The notes under the pieces are model-generated. The model had not been told where the DNA came from. It did not search any database and worked only from the letters and a program-made list of their open reading frames with translations. Shown here in pieces: positions 22,490 to 35,350 of a stretch of DNA of 64,000 nt. Within the stretch, counting starts at the first letter, position 1, and each line of letters opens with the position of its first letter. The position numbers and the translations under genes were made by a program. The stretch is taken from NCBI RefSeq assembly GCF_008831285.2, contig NC_045138.2:11422571-11486570 (forward strand), written 5' to 3'. Origin of the DNA: Nymphaea colorata (taxonomy: Eukaryota > Streptophyta > Magnoliopsida > Nymphaeales > Nymphaeaceae).

Positions 22490-25400
22490 ATAATCAAACT
22501 AATCAAATCAAGCTTCATAAACTTATGTGTTTAAGACGATTGATGATAGGTAAATCCAATATATTATGTATGTAATCAATATTAAGGTTTATGTTCATAA
22601 TCAAATCAACCGACCTAATCTTCATTAAAAAATGTGTTTAAGACGATAGATGATAAATAACATTGACGTAACATTTATATTGACAATATCAAAGTTATAA
22701 GTTTGTAATTAAACCAATTGAATCAATCTTCATTAGTGCATGTATGTAAGATGAACGATGATAAATAACATCAACATAAATTTTACGATGACAATAGCAA
22801 GTTATATGTTTACAATCAAATCAATCGAATCAATCTTCTCTAATGAATGTGACTAGAGCGATCGATGGTAAATTAGATCAACTTAATATTTATATAGACA
22901 ATATCAAGTTATATGTCCATAATCAAATCAATCGACCCAATCTTCATTGACTAATGTCTTTAATATGATCGATAGTAAATGACTTCAACATAACATTTAT
23001 GCAAATATATCAAGTTATATGTCCATAATCAAATCAATTGATTCAATGTTCATTAACAAATGCCTTTTAGATGATGATGATAAATAACATCAACATTATA
23101 ATTATGTACACAATACCAAGTTTAATGTACGTAACCAAATCAATCAATTGAATCTTCTTTAATAATTATCTTTGAGTTGATCGATTATAAATAAGATTTA
23201 TGTAACATTTAAGTAGGCAATAACAAGTTATTTGTTCATAACTATGTCAATCAAACTATTCTTCATCAACAAAGGTGTTTAAGACGATCACTTACAAATA
23301 ACACCAATGCATTATTTATGTAGATAAATAATACCATGTTTTATGCTTGTGAATAATCCAAATGAACCAATTAACGAATATATTGTTGTCAATCGACAAT
23401 CAATAATATCAATATAACTTTAACACTAAGTTTTATATCTACAATCAAATCAATGGAATTCATTTTCACTAACATCATCGATGAATATATTGTTGTCTTT
23501 GAGGCGATCGATGATAAATAACATCAACATAACATTTACGTATATAATACCAAGTTATATATTTATAATAAAATCTATCAACTCATTCTTCATTAACAAG
23601 TGTCTTACCTTGTAATAAAGTCAATTGAATCAATCTTCATTTGTGAATGTGTTTAAGACAATAAATGATATATATAAGATCAATGACTTTTAAGTAGACA
23701 AATACCAAGTAATATGTTTGTAATCAAATTTACGTAAACAATACCAACTTATATGTACGTAATCAAATCAATCAAACCAATCTTCATTAAAAATATGTTC
23801 AAGATGATCGATGATAAATAACATCAATGTAACATTTACGTAGTTAATACCAAGTCATATGTTTGTAATAAAGTCAATTGACTCAATCTTTATTAATGAA
23901 TGTATTTAAGACTATCAATGATAAATAACATCAATATAAAATTTACGTCGGCGGTACCAAGTTATATGTTCGAAATCACTTACCAAGTTATATATTTGTA
24001 GTCAAATATATCACATCAATCTTTATTAACAAATATATTTTAAGACGATCAATGATAAGTAGCATTAATATAAAATTGACATATACAATACCAGGTTATA
24101 TGTTCATCATTAAATCAATCTTCATTGATGATTGTGTCTAAGATAATTGATGATAAATAACATCAATATAACATTTAAGACAATAACAAGTGACACATTT
24201 GTAATCAAATCAATCAAAACAATCTTCATTAATAAATATATCTAAGACAATCGATGTTAAGTAATATAAATATAACATTTACATAAATAATGCCAAGTGA
24301 TATGTTCATAATCAATTCAATTGAACTAATCTACATTTACAAATGTATTTGAGATTATCGATGATTAACAACATCAATGTAACATTTACATAAAAAAAAA
24401 ATCAAAGTCAAATATTTATAATTAAATATATCGATGCCATGTTCATTAACGAGTTTAAGGCGATCGATGATAAACAACATAAACATAACATTTACCTAGA
24501 CAATACCATGATATATTTTGGCAAACAAATCAATGAAACCAATCTTCATTATTGAATGTGTTTAAGAAGATGGATGATAAATAACATCATTTGTAATAGA
24601 CATTACTTTGCTATGAGTCCTAACCAAATCAGTCGGCCTGATCCCCACAAACGATGTCGATGATAACTGACATCAATATGACAATCACGTAGATAGTGCG
24701 AAGTTATATATTTGCAATCAATTCAACCAAACTAATCTTATTATTGAATGTGTTTAGCACGATCAATGGTAAATAAAATCAACTACACATTTACTTCAAC
24801 ATGTTTGAAATTTAATTCAATATTCATATGCTTGAAATCTAATCAATTGAATCAATCTTTATAAACAAATGTATTTATGACAAATGATGATAAATAACTT
24901 CAACATAACATTGATGTTGACAATAACAAGTTTTCTATTCAAAGTCAAATCAATCAAATCATTTTTCATAGATGTCTTTAAGATGATCACTGATAAAAAA
25001 AAAATTAAAATATCAAGTTTTGTAGACATTACCGTCTTATATGCTCACAATCAAATCAATCGATCATTCATCAACAAATGCCTTTCAGACGGTTGTTGAT
25101 AAATAACATCAATATAACATTTACGTAGACAATGCAGAGTTATGTGTTCACAATCAAATCAATCGAACCAATCTTCATTATTGAATATCTTTAGGATGAT
25201 TGATGTTAAATAACAACAACTTAACACTTAAGTGGACAATATGAAGTTATATATCCATAATCTAGTGAATCAACCCAATCTTTATTAATGAATAGCTTTA
25301 AGATTATTAATGATAGTTAACATCAACATAACATTTATGTTGATAACACCAAGTTCTATTCTATGTTTGTAAACGAATCAATAAAACCAATCTTCGTTAA

Positions 25401-28400
25401 CTAGTGTATTTAAGATGATTGATGATAAATAACATCAATGTAACATTTATATGGACAATACTAAGTTATATGTTTGTAACCAAATCAAGTGAATCATTCT
25501 TCATTAATGAATGTCTTTATGACATTCAATGACAAATAACACCAACTTCTCATTTACATAGACATTACCAAGTTATATATCTACAATCAACTCAATCGAA
25601 TATCGAATATGTTCATTATGATCGATGATAAATAACATCTACATAACATTTACATTATTAATATCAAGTTATTTGTTCATAATCAAATCAAATGAATAAA
25701 TATTCATAAATGATTGTGTTTAAGGAAATTTTTACATAGACAATACCAAGTTATAAGTTTATAAGAAAATCAATCGAACAAATCTTCATTATCAAATATA
25801 TTTAAGATGATCGATAATAAATAACATCAGTATAAAATTTTTGTAGACATTACCAAGTTCTATGTTCATAATGAAATCAATTCACCCTATCTTCATAAAT
25901 GAATGTCTTTCAAATGATCGATGATAAATAACATTAACACAACATTTACGTAGAGAATAACAAGTTATTTGTTCACTTTCAAATCAATCGAAACAACCTC
26001 TATTATATATTGTGTTTAGCACAATTGATAATAAATAACATCAACTTAATAGTATCCATCTTCATAAACGAATATGTTTAAGACAGTTGATGATAAATAA
26101 CATCTACATAAAATTTATGTGAACAATACCAAGTTATATATTCATATCCAAATCAATCGAGTCGATCTTTACGAATTTCATTAAGATGATCGAAGATAAA
26201 TAACATTAACATAACATTTTCATAGACATTATCATGATCTAAATTTGTAATCAAATCAATCCACCCAAATTTCATTAATGAATGTCTTTAAATTATCACT
26301 GATAAATAACATGCACATAACATTTACGTAGACAACATCAAGTTATGTGTTCAAAATCAAATCAATCAAACTAATATTCATTATCAATATGTTTAGGATG
26401 ATTGATTTTAAATGACATCAACCTAACATTTACGTAAACCATATCAAATTATACATCCATAATCTAATAATCGACCCAATCTTAATGCCTTTAGGATGAC
26501 TGAAGATAAATAATGACAATATGGAATTTACGTACATAATACCAAGTATTATGTTCGTAATCAAATCAATCTTCATTGACGATTGTCTTTAAGACGATCG
26601 ATGAAAAGTAACATCAATGTAATATTTACATAGACATATCAAGTTATATATTTGTAATCAAATCAATCTTCATTAATAAATCTGTTTACGACTAATAATA
26701 AATAATATCAACAAAACATTTATGTAGATAATAACAAGTTACATGTTCGTAACCAAATCAATCGAAACAATCTTCATTAGCAAATATGTTTAAGACGATC
26801 GATTATAAGTAACATCAACTTCACATTCACATAGACAACGCCAAGTTATGTATTCATAATCAAATCAATTGAACCAATTTTTGTTAATGAATGTCTCTAA
26901 GATGATTGATGATTAATAACTTGAATGCAACATTTACATAGAAGTAACAAAGTTATAAGTTCATAACAAATATATCCAATCTATCTTTATTAACAAATGT
27001 GTTTAAGGTGATAGATGATGAATAACATTAACATAACATTTACATAGACAATATCGTGTTATATGTTTGTAATTAAATCAATTCAACCAATCAGTATCAA
27101 TAAATGTCATTATGATGATCAATGATAAATAATATAAACTTGACATTTATGTAGACAATGCTAAGGTACATGTATAAAGTCAAATAAATCAAACCAATCT
27201 TCATTAAAAAATATATTTAAAACAATCAATGATAAATAACATTAACATAACATTTTTTTATACCTTGTTATACGTACATCATCAAATCAATCAATACAAT
27301 CTTTATTAAGAATGTCTTTAGGATTATCAATGTTAAATAACATCAACATAACATTTACTTAAATAATACCAATTTATATGTTTGTATACAAATCAATCGA
27401 ACCAATCCTTATTATTGAATGTGTTACGGATGATTGATGATAAATAACATCAACATAACATTTTTATAGACATTACCTTGCTACATGTCATCATCAAATC
27501 AATGACCTGATCCCATAAAGGAATGTCTTTAAGATGATTGATGATAAATGACATCAAGGTGGCATTTATATAAACAATATGAAGTTATATGTTCACAATC
27601 CATTCAATCAAACTAATCTTCATTTTTTAATGTGTTTAGCACAATCAATGTTCAAAAACATCAATTTAACAATTTATTTAGAAAATACTAAGTAGTATGT
27701 TCATAATCTAATCACAATCCAATCAATCTTCATAAAAGAATGTGTTTAAGAAGAATGATGATGGATAACATCAACATAACATTTAAGTAGATAATACCAA
27801 GTTATTTATTCACAATCAAATTACTTTTCATGAATGTCTTTAAGAGATCGCTAATAAAGAAAACATTAACATAACATTTTTGCATTACCATGTTATATTA
27901 ACGTAATAAAATCAGTCAATTTAATATTCAGCAACATCACATTCACATAGACAATATGAAGTGATGTGTTTGCAATCAAATCAATCCAACCTATCTTCAT
28001 TATCGAATATCTTTAGGATGATTGATGATAAATAATATCAACTTAACATTTAGGTTGACAATCTTAAGTTATACATCCATAATGTAATGAATCTACCCAA
28101 ATCTTCTTTAACAAATGTCTTAAAGATGATTGATGGTAGATAACATCAACATAACATTTACATAGATAATACCAAATTATTTGTTTGTAATTAAATCAAT
28201 AAAATCAATTTTTACTGATGATTGTTTTTAAGACAATCGATGATAAATAACATCAATGTAGCATTTACATTGACAATACTAAGTTATATGTTTATAATCT
28301 AATCAATTGAACCAATCATCATTAATGAATATCTTTATGATGTTTGATGATAAATAATACCAACTTAACATTTACGTAGACAATAACAAGTCACATGTTC

Positions 28401-28548
28401 GTAATCAAATCAATCAAACAAACCTTTGTTAACAAATGTGTTAAAGATGATCGATCATAAATAACATTAACATATCATTTTGATAAATGTTACTATGTTA
28501 TATATTCATAATCAAATCAATTGACTCAATGTTTAATAATAAATGTCC
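22490..28548. repeat. AT-rich satellite array, ~107-bp unit
   Basis: About 6.06 kb of head-to-tail degenerate units, roughly 56 copies. A unit holds in order: GATGATAAATAACATCAAC, ATAACATTTACGTAGAC, AATACCAAGTTATATGTT, AATCAAATCAATCGAACCAA, TCTTCATTAA and GTCTTTAAGA. Measured steps between GATGATAAATA boxes include 107 bp (23811 to 23918), 98 bp and 134 bp. Boxes are well conserved while spacers vary. No open frame longer than about 70 codons is present and none looks coding. The right border is the truncated retrotransposon at 28549; the left border near 22490 is gradual. Confidence 0.95.
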
Positions 28549-28559
28549 TACTACTGTGG

Positions 28560-31500
28560 AGGGGCTTTAGGCACACGACCTTGTTGAAGGTACTTTACTT
28601 ATTGGTTCTCATATTGATAAAGTGTTGTTTGATGCAGGGGCAACTCATTCATTTATATCTAGTTGATTTGCTACTTCACTAGAAGTGTCGGCTAGGAAGA
28701 TGCCATATGTTTTAAAAGTTGTCAGCCCTATGCATGCTCAAGAGTCGTGTAGCGAGTATCTACCTGATGTGGACGTGGAGATCCATCAACATCACTTACC
28801 TGCACAGTTGGTGATCATGAGTCTCAGCGATTTCGATGTGATTTTGGGCATGGATTTGTTATATGCGCATTATGCTAATGTAGATTGCAAGAAGAAGCAG
28901 ATACAATTGTTGACTGATGAGATGCAGCCTGTAGAATTTCATCCTCGTAAAGCTAGTCGAACTGACAAGATTATGGTGTCTACATTGAAAGCTAAACGTT
29001 TGATAGGAAATGGAAGTGTTGCGTTCTTGGTCAACGTGTTGACCAATGAGATTGAACCGGTGAGGTTACAGGATGTTGCCGTTGCGAGTGAGTACCCCGA
29101 TGTGTTTCTTGAGGAATTGTCAAGTCTGCCTCCAACACGAAAAGTGGAATTCAAGATAGAGTTGCTACCAAGGACAGCTCTCATTTCTAAGGCACCATAC
29201 CGAATGGCACCAGTCGAGTTAGAAGAATTGAAGAAGCAATTGTAAGAGCTCTTAGACAAGGGCTTCATCCGACCTAGTGTGTCACCTTAGGGAGCACGTA
29301 TGTTGTTTGTTAAGAAGAAGGATAGAACAATGCGCTTGTGTATCGATTGCCGCATGTTGAATCAAGTCACCATCAAGAATAAGTATCTGCTTCCAAGAAT
29401 TGAATACTTGTTTGATCAACTCAAGAATGCAAGAGTATTCTCCAAGATCGATCTGAGGACAGGTTATCATCAACTCTTGATACGGGAGGAAGTTGTTGTT
29501 AAGACTGCTTTTCGAACTAGATATGGGCATTATGAATTCAGGGTCATGTCTTTTGGATTGACCAATGCTCCTGCAGCGTTTATGGACCTCATGAATCGGG
29601 TGTTCCAAGACTACTTGGATTGATTTGTTATTGTTTTTGTTGATGATATTTTGGTATACTCAAAGAGTGAGGCAGAGCATAGAAATCACTTGAGAAGTGT
29701 GTTGGGTCTTTTGCGCAAGCATAAGCTTTATGCCAAATACTCAAAATGTGAATTTTGGCTAGAGAAGTTAAACTTTCTGGGTAATCTCGAAGGATGGAGT
29801 CTCTGTCAATCCGGCCAAGGTGTCGGCTGTACAGGACTGGAAGGCACCATGCAATGTAACTGAGGTTAGAAATTTTTTGGGATTGGCAGGATATTATCGC
29901 CGGTTTATACAAGACTTTTCGAAAATAGCTATGCCCATGACTAAGCTATTAAGAAAAGGAGTGAAGTTTGTTTGGAATGAAGAGTGTGAGAAGAGTTTTT
30001 AAACTCTGAAGGACAAGCTGACTACTACACCTATTCTGACGCTTCCATCAGGTCATCCTGGTTTTGTAGTGTACACAAATGCATCGGGAATCGGTTATAG
30101 TTGTGTATTGATGCAACATGGCCGTATGGTGGCTTATGCATCAAGACAGTTGAAGAGCCATGAGCAACACTATCCCACTCATGATTTGGAGTTGGGAGCG
30201 GTTGTATTTGCATTGAAGATTTGGAGACATTATCTCTATGGGGCAACGTTTGAGGTGTTTACAGATCACAAGTCATTGAAGTATATATTCTCTCAAAATG
30301 ATCTAAATCTAAGGCAAAGAAGATGGATTGAATACTTAAAGGATTATGATTTCATGATATCATATCATCCTGGCAAGGCGAATGTGGTGGTTGATGCTTT
30401 GCGCAGAGCAACGTTGTGCAGTATGTTGACTCGTTCATGGACATTATTGCAAGATGTGATAGCATGACAACCTTACCTTTATGGCAAGAGCAAAGCAACA
30501 ATGACGACCTTGATACGACATCCTTTGTTTGATGGGCTTAAATTGAAGCAAAAGGAAGATCCCGATTTTGCTAAGAATATGGAAGAATGTAAGAAGGTAG
30601 ATTCTCTTTGGCATCAAGATGAAGATGGTTCATTGTGGTTTCGACAAAGATTGTGGGTCCCTAGAGATGAAGGGGTTAAGCGCCAGTTGCTTGATAAAGC
30701 TCACAAATCTAAGTTTTCTATACACCTTGGCAGCACAAAGATGTTTCAGGATATGAAAAAAAAATTTTGGTGGCCTGGAATGAAGCGTGAAATTGCAGAA
30801 TATGTAGCAAAGTGCTTAGTTTGTCAGCGGGTCAAAGCAGAGCATCAACGGCCAGGGGGCTTGTTGCAAAGAATTGATATCCCAATGTGGAAATGGGAAG
30901 ACATTACGATGGATTTTATGGTTGGTTTTCCTCACAGCAGAAGACAACATGATGCCATATGGGTGATTGTTGATCAACTTACGAAGTCCGCTCATTTTCT
31001 GCCAATAAGAATCAGTCAGTCTTTAGAAAGTCTCGCAGAGTTATATATTGACGAGATAGCGAGATTGCATGGAGTGCCAAAGTCTATCATTGCGGATCGA
31101 GATCCACGGTTTACCTCTAGGTTTTGGGGACAATTGCAAAAGGCATTGGGTACTAAGCTTAAGCTAAGCACAGCATTCCACCCCCAAACCGATGGGTAAT
31201 CTGAGAGGATCATTCAAACCTAAGAGGATATGTTGCCTGCATGAGACTTAGAGTGGAAAGGAGAATGGGACAAACATGTGAAATTGACAAAATTTGCGTA
31301 TAATAACAGTTACCACTCTAGTATTGGGATGGCACCTTTTGAAGCTTTGTATGAAAGGTTGTGCAGATCGCCCGCTTGTTGAACCGATTTGCGTGATGGC
31401 AAGATTGAAAACCCTTTAGTATTACAACACTATACCGACCAAGTGCAATTGATAAGGAAAAAGTTGTTGACTTCTCATAGTAGACAGAAAAGCTATGCCG

Positions 31501-31955
31501 ACATTCGACATAGAGAGTTGGCTTTTGAGGTTGGTGATCACGTGTTCTTGAAGATTTCACCTACTAAAGGTGTTTTTCGTTTTGGTGTGAAGGGAAAGTT
31601 GAGCTCGAGGTTCATGGGACCTTTTGAAATCATAGAGAAGATTGGAGAGGTGGCATACAGATTGGCACTACCACCTAATTTGAGTCATGTTCATGATGTT
31701 TTCCATGTTTCCCTGCTTCGAAAGTACGTACTAGATCCTACGCATGTGATTGATTTTCAAGGTATTCAGGTGCAAGATGATTTGACAATGGAAGAAAAGT
31801 CTATTACAATTGTGGATCAAAGAGAGCAAGTGCTTCGTACGAAGAGAATTCCTTTAGTAAGGGTGGAATGGCAACACCATGGGTTGAAGGAGAGCACATG
31901 GGAACTTGAGAAGGATATGCGAAAGAAGTACCCGCATCTGTTCTTGCATTGAGGT
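28560..31955 (+). pseudogene. Chromovirus pol polyprotein, decayed
   Basis: In order: protease active site DAGATHSFIS (28631-28660); RT fingers/palm with [19 protein letters not shown] and, after a stop, FVDDILVYS (29635-29661); RNase H with [15 protein letters not shown] (30069 on) and DHKSL; integrase zinc-binding region (HLGSTKMF, CLVCQR), DDE core (MDFMVGFP, IADRDPRF, then SERIIQT after a stop); and a C-terminal chromodomain (VEWQHHGLKESTWELEKDM). At least nine stops and one frameshift (near 29785) break it, including TAA at 29243, TAG at 29288, TGA at 29621, TAA at 30001, TGA at 30465 and TAA at 31197. The first RNase H catalytic Asp is Asn (TNAS). The intact chromodomain stretch ends with TGA at 31950-31952. 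Confidence 0.9.
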
Positions 31956-31987
31956 GTGATCTAAATTTCGAGGACAATATTTTATTT

Positions 31988-32000
31988 AAGGAGGGTAGGA
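31988..32000 (+). other. Polypurine tract of the chromovirus
   Basis: AAGGAGGGTAGGA lies immediately before the TG of the 3' LTR, where plus-strand DNA synthesis is primed. Confidence 0.75.
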
Positions 32001-35000
32001 TGTAACGCTCGTTCCTTTTGTTAAGAGAGGTTGGGCTGGAGCGGGTCCAGACCCGGACCCGATCTCCACTCGTGGAAGGGAGCCCGATGTCGCCCTCGTC
32101 TCCCTCGTCTCCCTCGTTTCCCCTTTTCGTCTCTCCCTTTGTTACGACCACAACGCAGAGAAGAGAAAGACAGAGGTCAGTGCAGCGGCGACGGGAGTGG
32201 ACAGTGGCAGCGGCGGTGCTCAGGTGAACCATCGGTCTCTCTTCCTGTCTCTCCCCTGTTATCCCCCTTTCTACCAGCCCTCTCTCCTGCACTCTCTCTC
32301 TCTCTGTCAATGCTCTCTGCTCGAGCCCTCTGCTCTCTGTCTGAGCCCTCTTTGATCGCCCTCTCTCTATGCATGCCCTCTTCCTCCCACGCATCCTTGC
32401 ACGCTCTCTCTCTGCCTGCACTCTCCCCTCTCCGTCAGTACCCTCTGCCCATGCCCTTTCCCTCTCCCGTGTGATGCCCTCTACTCAAGTTCGCTCCCCA
32501 TTTTCTGATTGTTTTTCCCCTTTTCCCCAACCGAGCAATCTTCCTCACTGATTTTATCACAATTTGATAGCATTCCAACTTTGAGGACGTGTCCTTTTCC
32601 TCATAACAGCGATTAGACGGTGTTGTGTTGGTGTTGGCAGCATTGCACGATTTTTGCCACTTGGGGGTCGTTTGAACGCTTGAGGTGGCTGCCGAGAGGA
32701 TTACAGCAGTCTAGACTATAATTTTGGGGTGAGCGAGGCTTGACCAAGCCTAAATCAACTGTTATTTTCAATTAGAGCATGTATAATTATTGTTTGAGCA
32801 TGCTAGAATTTAGAATTTGATGTTTAGGGATGCATGTTAGCGACTTTGCTTTTTGAGGAAAGTTTAGGATTATGTTGGAGAAGCGATGATTCATATATAT
32901 ATATTGATCTTTTAAGCTTGATGTGTTGATTTTCGAAGCAATAGAGAAGCATGGTAGAGATTGTGATGTTGTGGGGAAGATTTAGAACCATCTTAGTGAG
33001 AGCGTGACACATGTTTTTGTGAACGGGTGTATCTTGAAGTTATTTGGGGAAAGTATACGTAAGTTGGATATGACTATGGGGTTGACGCCTCGACTAAAGA
33101 AAGCAAATGAGAATTGGGTTGTGATGAATTGATCGAAATAATGAATTTTGATGTTTGGTGGCAACGTCAAGAGGTTAGGAGGAGGCCTATTGGAGGGCTT
33201 GTAGGTCGACACTACCCGTCGACACCTTCTTGAGGCGATGACATGTGCATCAATGATTTTGTTTTATGTTTGTTTGGATCGTAAAGGTAGCTAGTAGAAA
33301 TCTTATCTTGTGGTTATGTCTGCAGGTACACCAGACACATCTCGTAGACCTTGAGCGACCAGTTTCGAAGCTCGACCATTTTGAAGAGTCTTGTGGGCGC
33401 ACGACAGATATGGCAGCATTTTAGGCAAATCCCTGCCTGGGCAAATGTGTGAATGTGTCTTCTTAGGATTGTGGGATCCTAAGATTGTGATGTGATTGAT
33501 GGATTGTTTTGTGAACGATTGTGTGTATGCATGCAAATGGATTGATATATGATATGATTTGTTTTGAAAGACTATTATACGCATGTTTTGAAAATGTTAC
33601 GCATTTGCATATGCATGCTAGAATTGATCACTGTTTAGGACAGATGAGGTGGGGTATCGAGTTGAGTCTCTCATCGACCCCAATTATGCATTAGAAAGCA
33701 TCCTAGAATGATAAGTGCATAGGACAGCTACGAGCCAATCACAGATCGAGACTACTCTCTGTGGTTTGGCTAAGTTTTTCAAAGAGGTGATTGATGTGAT
33801 AATTGATATGAAGGTTGTGCTTTGTTGCATATACATTACCGTGGGCAATGATGCAAATGAATGAATTGGAGGGTAATTGTACTCGTATTGTATGACGGCT
33901 AGCTATGGCTGTTAATATTATCTGTAGATCTCGTGTGTAGGCAATTAGAGGCGTGGGTGCACTCGTGAAGTGAACCATCCTCATGAGTTAGCCAGTCATT
34001 TTGTGAATGTGAATTTATAATGATAATAATGTAAGAATAAGAGATGAGATGCCAGTGGGTTGTGGCAATGTGTTTGGGAGACGTCCCGCTTTCGCCACTG
34101 GTCTCGCCTATTCAGAGCGCAGGCGATGCAAGGCCCTAGAGTACTGTTGTGGGTTGTACTTGGAGCATTGGGCTCCCGCCTTCCCAACCTGGGTGTCCTA
34201 GGGAAGGCTGAGTTTCTCTCTGTAGAATTCACACACCCATGGATGAGTGCTCTACCACTGCATTGGATGAATGGATCCATACCGTTATGGGCCACCAAGA
34301 GGGTTGTCTCTCGGCTATGGACCGTCCATGGTATGCACGTGCCTCTGTTTGCACCCACAGGAACTGTCAATTTATTAAAGCTAATGAAAATAAAAGTATG
34401 TGAATGAAATGTGTGTGAACGAATGTACGTGATTGATGGGCATGTGAATGCTATGAATGAAATGAAATGTTTAAGCATGCCTTGCATGTGATTGAGATTG
34501 TGTTACTATCGCCCTTGAGTGGCCTTTTCATGTCGTGGTCTATGTTAGGGTTCGTGGTAAATGATGTGTCTATGCTCTAACACGACATGATGATAGATTG
34601 TTTTTATGATTGTTCTCAGATTTGAACCCTACCTAAGATGGTTTGGAATTTTTCTTGCTTGTTGCCATACTACGAAGGCTAAGCCTTCTGTTGTTTCATT
34701 TTTTAGGTTTTGGTGGACCAGGGGCAGTAGGTTGAGCAGATGACTTCACTCATGTCCTACTGGAGAGGTTTTGGGTCTTTTGTAGTGTCGTCGCATCTTA
34801 TTTTGATTGTATTGATGTCTTGTTTTTGTTAGACATCAATTATATGTTTTGGGGCATTTTTGTCATACACTTAGATGTGATTTTATATGAATCAAAATTG
34901 TTATATGAATGAAAGTTCGTCCCATTGTTTTGAATGGCATAGCTCCCTCTTTTGAATTGTTGTGTCGTCACACTTCAATGCTTTATGAAAAAAAAATGTG

Positions 35001-35030
35001 TTTAAGGGTAAAAAAGGTTGGGGTGTAACA
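32001..35030 (+). repeat. 3' LTR of the chromovirus (3,030 bp)
   Basis: Begins TGTAACGCTCG right after the polypurine tract and ends GGGGTGTAACA, so it has TG...CA ends. Plant Tekay/Del LTRs typically start TGTAACACCCC and end GGGGTGTTACA (established for the group), which supports both borders. The first 550 bp are C/T-rich (CTCGTCTCCC and CTCTCTCTCT words), the rest AT-rich. Open frames in it on both strands look non-coding. No second LTR is present for dating. Confidence 0.8.
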
Positions 35031-35035
35031 TTAAA

Positions 35036-35350
35036 GATTCATTTGATTGATTGTAATCATAAGTACGTAATGATAGAAATGAGATATAAATATTTCTTTT
35101 ATGCAATCGCAGTTCATCTAATGAGATTAACTTGTAATTACAGCTATAAGGGTTTATTTAAATTATTGTAATCTCTAGTATGTAATGATATGAATGAGAT
35201 TTAAGTCTTTTGTTTGCACAAGTGTAGTTTGATTAGTGAGATTCGTTTGCAATTATATCCATAGAGATTCATTTAATTTATTGCAACTCACAGTTATGTA
35301 ATGACAAAACAATATCTAAGTCCTATTGTATAATTATAGTTCGATGTAAG
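35036..35350. repeat. 115-bp tandem repeat, ~2.7 copies
   Basis: The word TTGTAATC (last copy TTGCAACT) recurs at 35051, 35166 and 35281, exactly 115 bp apart. Other shared boxes are TACGTAATGATA, GCAGTTCATCTAATGAGATT and TAACTTGTAATTA. A related fragment lies at about 39210-39370 (GTAGTTTGTCCAATGAAATT then AACTTGTAATTAC). It differs from the satellite to the left of the chromovirus. Confidence 0.8.

Larger units (their letters stand above)
28549..35030 (+). mobile_element. Ty3/gypsy chromovirus (Tekay-like), 5'-truncated
   Basis: Protease, reverse transcriptase, RNase H, integrase and chromodomain regions are followed by a polypurine tract and a 3' LTR. The 5' LTR, primer site and gag are absent; satellite DNA touches the element just upstream of the protease. 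Domain order, the chromodomain after the integrase and the 3-kb LTR fit plant Tekay/Del chromoviruses (family knowledge; clade inferred). The right flank after 35030 is a different tandem repeat from the left flank, so no target duplication can be tested. Confidence 0.85.

Noticed and set aside
22490-28548. CRISPR-like array of repeats and spacers
   Set aside because: Plant DNA; units are contiguous degenerate satellite monomers with no unique spacers between exact repeats.
31804-34487. Arg/Glu-rich and other frames up to 205 codons
   Set aside because: Nearly all lies within the chromovirus 3' LTR and reflects CT-rich or skewed composition; no recognisable domains.
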